Source: Garcia nutans (taxonomy: Eukaryota > Streptophyta > Magnoliopsida > Malpighiales > Euphorbiaceae). Taken from it: DNA of 64,000 bases. The notes under the pieces were generated by a model. It made no database searches and had not been told where the DNA came from. It was given only the letters and a program-made list of their open reading frames with translations. The stretch covers positions 15,332,001 through 15,396,000 of the forward strand of contig CANTUV010000024.1 of NCBI GenBank assembly GCA_947685225.1, written 5' to 3'. This document shows, piece by piece, positions 57,041 through 64,000 of the stretch (the first letter of the stretch is position 1; the number at the start of each line of letters is the position of its first letter). Both the position numbers and the translations under genes were made by a program.

Positions 57041-59131
57041 TGTAGACCCTTAATTTTTTACCAAGCCCAGTCCAAAGATTTTAAAACAATACCAAATAAT
57101 TTTTGTAGTATTTATTTAAATTTTATTTTTTATTATTTATTTTAATAATATAATATTTATTTTATAATATTTATTTTAATAATATTTATTATTTGTTTTT
57201 TTAAATATAATATTTATTATAATAAAATAACATTTATTATTTATTATTTATTTTATTATTATTTTAATAATATAATTAATTATAAATATTTTAAATATAA
57301 TGTTTTTAATAGTAAAAATAAAAAATAAAAATATATACATATAATAATGATAAAGAATAGAAAATAAAAAAATTGGACGGTCAAATCCGTGCGCGGTATG
57401 AGACAGCGAGCAATTGGCCTGCCGCAGGCCAATTTGCCATAGGCCTGCGGCAAATTAAGGATCCTCGCTAGCCTGCGATGCTCGCAGGTAATTCGCGCAA
57501 AGCTTTTGGGCCTTGTCTCGCCAATCCTCGCAGGAAATTCGCGCGAAGTAGCAGGCCACGTCTCACCAATCCTTGCCAGCATGCAGCAATCCTCGCAGGC
57601 CCAGCAGTGCGCCTCGCAATCTCGCACAGTTTTATGACCAAACCTTATTTCATTCGGTTTCAAAATTTTATTTCCTAAATAATTTATTTTCTTAAACAAT
57701 TTCATTTTCCTAACCAATTAGTATTAGGTTTTTATTTTTTTTTATAAATACCACATTAAAACAATTACAGTAGGACTTTAGAATTTTTTTTGGACAGGGG
57801 AGAAATTTCTTAAAAGAGGCAGAGAATTTTTTTTTGGGCAAAGGAAGACTCTCAAACTTTGGACAATTTTCAATAAAAAGATTTTTGGCAAAAGACAACA
57901 ATCAAGGCATCCAACAAGTGGTGATTGTCTTGGTGATTAGCTACTCCAAAATTTTCATCTAACAATTTTGGTGGAGCCTTCAAACATAGGTATGTGTTAT
58001 CTAACTTTGTTCATCAAAAATCATCTTCATCCATTAGTCATTGATCAATTAAAATTGATGAATTATAACTCTCAAAACTTATGCAATAATTCAATAAAAA
58101 CCAACGGACATATTTTCTAAATTTTCAAGACACAATAGGCTAACTCTTTTAATGTATCACGGTAGATATTATTTTTTAAATTGCAAACTTTAATTCTATT
58201 TTCATAAAAATGCCAACCCAAATTCATTTAAAATCTCAAAACCCTAATTGCATAGGTTTTAGCCCTAAACCCTAATTTAATTAATCTAAACCCTATTATT
58301 TTCTTAGAACTACAAAACCCTAATCAATTTTATATTTCTAAAAACCACAGAAGTCTAATTATTTTAAGTAATAATAATAATTATGTTATTTAAGAAATCT
58401 TAAGTTGATATATAAACCTAAACTTGCATCTTTATTTGCTTCATCATTAATGAATATTTATTATATATTTTGATTAGTGATTTATTTATATCTTCGATAA
58501 ATGATTTATTTATGATGAATGGTTGGTTGGTTATTTTATTGATTTGCTTTGATTTCAAAACATTGTAAGATTTATGTCTCCATGTTTTGTGTACCTCATG
58601 TATTGAGTATCATGTAATTTAATTTATTTCAAGTTTTGGATCAATGTAAATGATATGTTTCAACCAATTGGTGGGTATCCTATTTTATTTATTTTCTTTT
58701 GGACATTGGACAATTGTAAAGGCATGTTTCTATCCATGGATGGGTGCCTATTTGTTTATTTTGTTTGAACATTGTTGTGATTTTAATAAAGCATTTTTTT
58801 ATTATTGCATGTTTCATGGATTATGTCATTATATTCAAGAATTTTATAATATTAAGTTATGAAAAGGAGGCTGACTCCAATGAACCGGGTGTTGTGGGGG
58901 TGCTAGGTCCTTCTCACATTCCCTACACGTATCCAACTTTCCAAACCCGTTAGGGGGTTTAGAATTCCTTAGGAATCGAGTCATCCACCCATCTCTTTTT
59001 CTCGGCCAATCTGGGTGGGGACTCTATTTTTTTTGGGTTTAGGCTCGTGTTCTCTAAGGCCCCGAGCCTAACAGTGCCGAAGTGGCAAGAACCATTACAC
59101 TCGGGAGTGGGTGCAAAAATCCCCACTCACA
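57041..59131 (+). repeat. 3' LTR of B2 (2091 bp)
   Basis: Partner of 30025-32097. GC-rich palindrome block 57388-57620; the first two TGTTTCC hairpins are degenerate (58561-58595, 58646-58679), the third is intact in its stems (58720-58747). Confidence 0.93.
57388..57620 (+). repeat. GC-rich inverted-repeat block in the 3' LTR of B2
   Basis: Includes a perfect 11-bp inverted repeat with one-base spacer, AATTGGCCTGC and GCAGGCCAATT (57412-57434), and further GCCTGCGGCAA and TTCGCGCGAAG palindromes. Confidence 0.88.
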
Positions 59132-60643
59132 TGAGGTACCCATAACATGGAAACATACCTCTTACAATTCTTGAATCCAAAATAAACCAACAAAAATAAT
59201 CAATCATTCATCATAAAATAAACCATTTATCATAGATTAAATAAAGCATACATCAAGACACATAATAAACATGCATCTAACTTAAACAAAGTAATAGATA
59301 CATAAATTTAGGTTTTACACTTAAATTAGGGTTTCTTGAATAAAATTAGGGTTTAGAGGGCTTAGGTTTAAAAACTAAGATTTTAGGATTTAGATTTAGG
59401 AAATAGGGTTTTAATTTGAAAAACTAACATTATTATTATTTTTTAAAAAAGATTATGGCTACTGTGTAATTTAAATTAAGGTTTAGAAAATATTTTTTAT
59501 GTAAACAATTACTATGGTTTAGGGTTTTCTGAAAGAAAAGATTAGGGTTTATAAAAAATAGGATTAAATTTTTTAGGTTGAAAAATAAAGCTATTGAATG
59601 ATATTTATAAACTTTAGGCCACTGGAAGATTGGCTTATAATAACTCATTACATAGTGCATGCTCTTGTGTGGATGGCTACTGGGTGGGATAAATCCAAAT
59701 ACACAACCTACTATAAATTATAAAACCTTCAATTTATCATGCCTTAAGTAAACTTATATAAATCAAAAGTAATAGATATAACCTACTTGAATTAATTTAG
59801 ATAAGGAACAAATGTCTTCAATATTTAAAATCATCAAAGCAGATTTTATTGAATTAATTTAGAGTGTACCATCGTTTTTTGGCTGCACCACAATTGCACC
59901 ATTGAAATTCTGGTCGAACAATACCAAGGCAGTGTATTCACTGCCTTTGCAAGGTTATGTGTCTTTGATCCTTCTTTGTTTATCTTTTTCTCTATTTTCT
60001 TTTCTTGCTAGGGTTTCTCTGTTGTTGATACTTGGTTTCTAAGGTTTCCAAAGTCCTTTCTATGGTCTTTAGAACCTATATTTATATAAGTTGTATTAGG
60101 TTTAAAGATAGTGAAGCTTTCCATTTTCAAAATGGATTCCTTTATGCATGTCGAATTAATAAATTTAATTCGATACAAACTGTGACCATGTCGGGTTAGA
60201 ACTGCTCCAATTTAAGGCAAATCGAGATCATCTCAAATTCAAGTGACCTCTTCCATATCGAAATGGGAGAGCCTCATTTCGATATGGGGCTGTCCTATAT
60301 TGAATTGGGGCTCCCAATTTGATATGGGGAGCCTCCATATCAAATTGGGAGGCTCCTTGGGGCTTCACCATGTCGAATTGGGTGCCCTAATTTGACATGG
60401 GAAACCCCTACCACTTAAAAACCTACCCAAATCAAGTGAAAAATTAACCAAACCTTCAAATTGGACCCATTTAGGGTTTAGTGTACCTCTATCAAATAAA
60501 AACCAATCAAACCCTTAAATTAGACCTAATTAGGCTTTTAAAAGTTCAATTAGCTTATTTTATTCCTCATTAAAATATATTAATCTAATCAAAGGTTCAT
60601 AATGATCACTAGACTATCTAAGGCCAAAATCAAAGGGTCTACA
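59132..60643 (-). repeat. Element D LTR, 5' part
   Basis: Continues 29630-30024 across B2. It begins, read on the minus strand, TGTAGACCCTTTGATT at 60643. The first TGTTTCC hairpin lies at the junction (59133-59162 on +), telo-boxes at about 59326-59560, and the palindrome cluster at 60147-60402. The right flank is GTTCC, inside E's gag. Confidence 0.88.
60147..60402 (+). repeat. CATATCGA palindrome cluster in the LTR of D
   Basis: Units with a perfect 13-bp inverted repeat CCATATCGAAATG and CATTTCGATATGG at 60253-60287, others based on CATATCAAATTGGG and CATGTCGAATTGGG, and TCGAATTAA/TTAATTCGA at about 60150-60174. Analogous to B1's cluster but with different arms. Confidence 0.9.
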
Positions 60644-60731
60644 GTTCCGTTTTACTGGTACGGTTGGGATAAGTTTGATTGTGTGACGATGCAACTAGTT
60701 TCTCTGCACCTTGAAGTGATCCAGAGGCCAT
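60644..60731 (-). pseudogene. Start of gag of element E (29 codons left)
   Basis: ATG at 60729-60731 after a leader and a Met-tRNA primer site. The frame MASGSLQGAEKLV is open to the insertion point of D at 60643. The rest of E's gag-pol is missing from the window. Confidence 0.65.
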
Positions 60732-60855
60732 CTTATACCTATAAACATTAAGAGATCAACTGTATAAAAATATATATTCACTTATAGTTCACATAGCAAT
60801 GACAGTTGTGTTCTATTTTCCATATAACCCACAAATGTAGAATTGCTTGAACCTA
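60732..60855 (-). other. Leader of element E
   Basis: About 125 bp between the primer site and the gag ATG. Nothing else seen. Confidence 0.7.
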
Positions 60856-60867
60856 GCTCTGATACCA
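60856..60867 (-). other. Primer binding site of E
   Basis: The minus strand reads TGGTATCAGAGC five bases inside the LTR, initiator Met-tRNA type. Confidence 0.93.
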
Positions 60868-60872
60868 CTAAA

Positions 60873-61543
60873 TGTAACACCCCTAAATAGTTTGTACCCT
60901 TGATTATAAAGAGATGTTACCAAAAGGCTTCACTCCATAGAACTCAAAATGTAATTTGTTACTTAAAATAGAGACATGCCTGTGTCAAACAAGGTTGACA
61001 CTCCCGTGTATATTGATTCATCACTACCTTCCTAAGTGAAAATATGCAACATGATCGCGTCCATTGAAATGACACACCTATGTGTTTCATTTTGCTACTG
61101 CCTTTCCTTGCACTTTCTAAGAAAATTCATTTCAGCAACTCCTAATTATCATTCAATCCTTAAAACCATTTATTTATTCATCAACAATATAAATCTAACC
61201 AAATACTCAACATTAAGTTAATATGAACATACAATAAATATATATATATATAAAGAATTATTGTAACTTATAGAAGTCTCATGTTGATTCGAGAAAGTAG
61301 ATATAAATATATACATATATTATTCACACACCCATAAATATATACAAATGTCATTTAGAATTTAGAAGCTATGCTATGTGAACTATTTAAAAGAAACACA
61401 ATATTTACAATTCTTCTTAATAGACCTTTTGTGATGCAGCTAATCTGGATCTTTATAAAGCTCATTCAGCAGCCTCCACTTGTCTCATTTGATCTGCAAG
61501 TCATAAACAAATCTAACAAAGCTAAGCAAAGCTTAGTGGTGCT
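60873..61543 (-). repeat. Element E 5' LTR, first part (split by F)
   Basis: Starts TGTAACACCCCTAAATAG on +. Contains a palindrome module with GCTACTGCC (60972-61102) and CTAAGC/GCTTAG (61522-61536). Interrupted by F at 61544. Confidence 0.88.
60972..61102 (+). repeat. Palindrome module in the LTR of E
   Basis: GACATGCCTGTGTC, GACACTCCCGTGT and GACACACCTATGTG units with a GCTACTGCC box at about 61093. It lies only 100-230 bp from the LTR 3' end, unlike in H, the solo LTR and F. Confidence 0.75.
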
Positions 61544-62261
61544 TGTAACACCCCCTACATAGTCCGTACCCTTACTTGCATAGGAGATGTCACCTAACAT
61601 TCACAATTGTTCTATATATATATATCTATGCATGTACTAATGAAATAAAGTCATAATACTTTTAAGCATTAATGCAATTTTTAAGCTTTCTATAGAACAC
61701 ACATATATCTATATACTTATAAAGAACTCTTAATAAAAACTTACATTATTATAAAATTCTCAAACTACTCTCAAACTAGTACAACTGTCATACAAAATTA
61801 TAAAGTTTTGCTATGTGAACCATAAGTTTTGCTATGTGAACCATAAATATTACAATATTTACAATATTGTTCATTGAACCTTGATGATGCAGTTGATCAA
61901 GAACGTAAGTCTCTCACTCTGCGGTCTCAACTATCGTTGTTTTGTCTGCGCGTCAGAAAACAATTCTAACATGCTAAGCAAAGCTTAGTGGTGCTTATGT
62001 ATTTATAATATGCAAAATAATTTGATGAAAAGAGATCTAATCATTAAATAATTTAAAAACATCGAATTGCATTACTTTCCGAATGTTACTTAAAGAAATT
62101 AACTAAATTCATTGTAAATTGAAATACTAAGCACAATTAGATTCAGAATTGAGTAATTTATCGACAACTGAATAACACATTGTTTTCATTATATATAACT
62201 ATTTTAATTATGCCCATACACACTGAACTCAGATTCTAGATTTGGATAACGGTTCACTGAT

Positions 62262-62364
62262 GGCAATTTAATGCCTCTGTATAGAATTTTGGCCAATGGC
62301 CCACTATGGCACGAATGCCCACTGAGTATGATGACACAGAGTGTCTATTGATAGCACAGAGTGC
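62262..62364 (-). repeat. Series of five small hairpins in F
   Basis: GGCA/TGCC (62262-62275), GGCC/GGCC (62291-62301), GGCA-CGAA-TGCC (62308-62319), GACA/TGTC (62333-62345) and GCAC/GTGC (62354-62364), with similar CACT-containing spacers. Confidence 0.8.
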
Positions 62365-62677
62365 CCACTAACACTTTGGATATCCTCCCTTTTGGCTAGC
62401 CATTCCATCCCAAGCTAGATCTAAAATCAGTATGATTAGGGCAATTCATTAGTTTGTAGTTAACACTGAATTGTATATATCATTTCAATGAAACAATACT
62501 TTCATCAACATTTAGTATTATATATATTTATCACAAATTCAAAGTTTATCACTCTTTTTTCATACTTTCAACACTTACACATGAATTCCCAACTCAAAAG
62601 TAATAAACATAAACATATTAGCCTCATACTAGGCCTGTATAGCACAAAATACAAGTAGAAAACATCATTTAGGTACC

Positions 62678-62966
62678 CCACGGCCGTGGCATCTCAACCC
62701 CATGCACATGGGATACAAAATAAAGCTGTTAAATGACTTTGAAGACCCCCACGATCATTACCTTCTAGGGCCACGGCCGTGGCATTTAGAATTGCTATGT
62801 TTTATCAAAATTCTTAAAGAAACAGTTGCGCTTTCAATCCCATGGTCGTGGCACTCATTTGCCATGACCGTGGCATTGATTTTGGGTCTATTTTGGAGTA
62901 ATTATTCCTCCAACAGTTCCAACTTTGATGCCACGCTCATGGCACCTTTAAGCCACGCCCGTGGCA
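62678..62966 (+). repeat. GCCACGGCCGTGGC palindrome cluster in F
   Basis: CCACGGCCGTGG at 62678-62689 and about 62771, with variants CCATGGTCGTGG, CATGACCGTGGC and CCACGCCCGTGGC. The motif is GCCACG..CGTGGC in place of the GACACG..CGTGTC of other LTRs. Confidence 0.88.
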
Positions 62967-63782
62967 TCCTAAAATCATGTATTCTGCACTTTTAACTTCA
63001 TTAAGCACAAACATATTGAAAATCTAAGATAATAATGTATTAAACTCAAAATTTTGACATAAAAAGAATTCATATCAAATATTTTACTAGAACTTCACTT
63101 TAGCAAGCTTTCAAACATTTCATATGGTTAAAAACAACATCAAACCATTCAATTCTCGTAAAGGTTGAGATAAGAATCAAACCCATCATATAAAGGTTAT
63201 TTTTCACTCAACAATCCATTTAATCAATATTTTCAAGAAATATATCATTATAAATAATAAATTATTAAAACTCATAAAAATTTATATATTTGCAAATTAT
63301 AAATCAATAGAACATACCTCTTCAAACTCTTCTTTTTCTCTAATTACTTGTTAATAATCTCAAATTTCTATCTTAATCTTCGCAAAACTTATAACTAAAC
63401 ATTATTTTCTCTTAGGTTTTGATCAAAATCTTGGAAGGAAGGAAGCAAGAAGGAGTTTTGATGGTGAAAATGGTGATGAATGTGGGAAGAAGAAGAGGAA
63501 AGAAAGAAAGAAAAGCCTCTAAGCATTACACCTGTCCCCACACATACACACACATATATATTTATTAATCTGGTGTGGCCAATCTCATCTTAGTTATGGT
63601 GCACCCTTTTTCTTATCCTTTGATTCTAATTCGATTTTAAATCCCGTAAAACTGTAAAAATAAATAATTTCTTCGGTAAATTTTTGAGATCCACTATTTA
63701 AATCACTTATATCACAATTCACTATTAATTATCACTATTAATTTAAAAGTTTAGTATCTAAAATTTTAAACATTACAGTGCT

Positions 63783-64000
63783 TGTGTACTCATAATATGT
63801 AAGAAAGTAAATAAATAAAATAAATTTGAATTATTATTTATAAAGTAATAAAATCATCACTTTAGAACATAAATAGAAATTTGATAAATTTGTATATTCA
63901 ATACACTCAACATAAGGAAATTCTATGTTTCATAACTTTAACAAATTAGTCACATAGCATATTGTTCACATCTTATGCAATTCTTTTGAATTTGCCTGCA
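63783..64000 (-). repeat. Element E 5' LTR, second part (runs off the window)
   Basis: Continues E's LTR after the GTGCT duplication of F. AT-rich; nothing further seen before the window ends. Confidence 0.75.

Larger units (their letters stand above)
30025..59131 (+). mobile_element. Element B2: gag-only Tat/Ogre-like element with two nested insertions
   Basis: The LTRs at 30025-32097 and 57041-59131 both start TGTAGAC(C/T)CTTAATTTTT and end ACTCACA. Flanks are CGAGG (30020-30024) and TGAGG (59132-59136), a target duplication with one C/T difference. Without G and C the element is about 9.8 kb. It has a primer site, leader, a gag pseudogene and a non-coding 3' half with a repeat block and a polypurine tract, but no recognisable pol. 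It lies inside D's LTR. Confidence 0.9.
61544..63777 (-). mobile_element. Solo LTR F (2234 bp)
   Basis: TGTAACACCCCC..AACATTACA, flanked by GTGCT (61539-61543 and 63778-63782), with no interior. Related to E's LTR but distinct. Contains CTAAGC/GCTTAG (61974-61988), a second stem TTGTTTT/AAAACAA (61937-61963), a hairpin series (62262-62364) and a palindrome cluster (62678-62966). Confidence 0.95.

Noticed and set aside
24497..60643. B1 and D as the two inverted ends of a single giant DNA transposon
   Set aside because: Flanks differ (CCATC versus GTTCC), both ends lie in different host elements, and each has an LTR, primer site and leader of retrotransposon type.

Overview
The window is a block of AT-rich plant heterochromatin built from LTR retrotransposons inserted into one another. 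I find no host gene, rRNA, tRNA or CRISPR. Ty3/gypsy lineages of flowering plants (Tekay-type chromovirus, Athila-type, Tat/Ogre-type), Met-tRNA and Asp-tRNA primer sites and AAACCCTAA boxes point to an angiosperm, probably a dicot; I cannot name the species. Most coding regions are decayed.

Left part (1-24496). LTR1 (1-2541, + strand, truncated by the window) is followed by an old Athila-like element A on the minus strand: 3' LTR 2542-3847, env-like pseudogene 4996-6440, and pol and gag remnants out to 24496. A is split by a solo LTR (8025-10553, target duplication TAGTC) and by a complete Tekay chromovirus H (14236-24313, minus, target duplication GATTG). H has near-identical 2.6-kb LTRs, and its single gag-pol frame is broken only by four stop codons.

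Middle (24497-30024). Two Tat/Ogre-like half-elements face each other. B1 (+) provides LTR, leader and a broken gag; D (-) provides leader and LTR. They meet at about 28996 and form a large imperfect inverted repeat.

Right part (30025-64000). D's LTR is split by B2 (30025-59131, +), a gag-only Tat-like element whose two LTRs lie 27 kb apart because it holds two further insertions. One is G (35082-41810, target duplication TTTTA), two 3248-bp LTRs around only 233 bp. The other is C (43332-55915, minus, target duplication AATAA), a full-length Athila element with gag, pol and an env-like gene. D itself sits in the start of the gag gene of element E (minus). E's LTR (60873-61543, resuming at 63783) is split by solo LTR F (61544-63777, target duplication GTGCT).

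Insertion order, inferred from the nesting: E, then D, then B2, then G and C on the right; A, then the solo LTR, H and B1 on the left.

The most unusual signal is shared secondary structure. Every LTR family except LTR1 carries a cluster of short palindromes. Several families also carry tandem small hairpins whose stems change in a compensatory way, such as GGAC-TTCG-GTCC units every 22 bases in G and TGTTTCC hairpins in B1 and B2. Chromovirus-type LTRs share a double hairpin beginning CTAAGC/GCTTAG. These look like selected RNA or DNA structures and are the best candidates for something undescribed.
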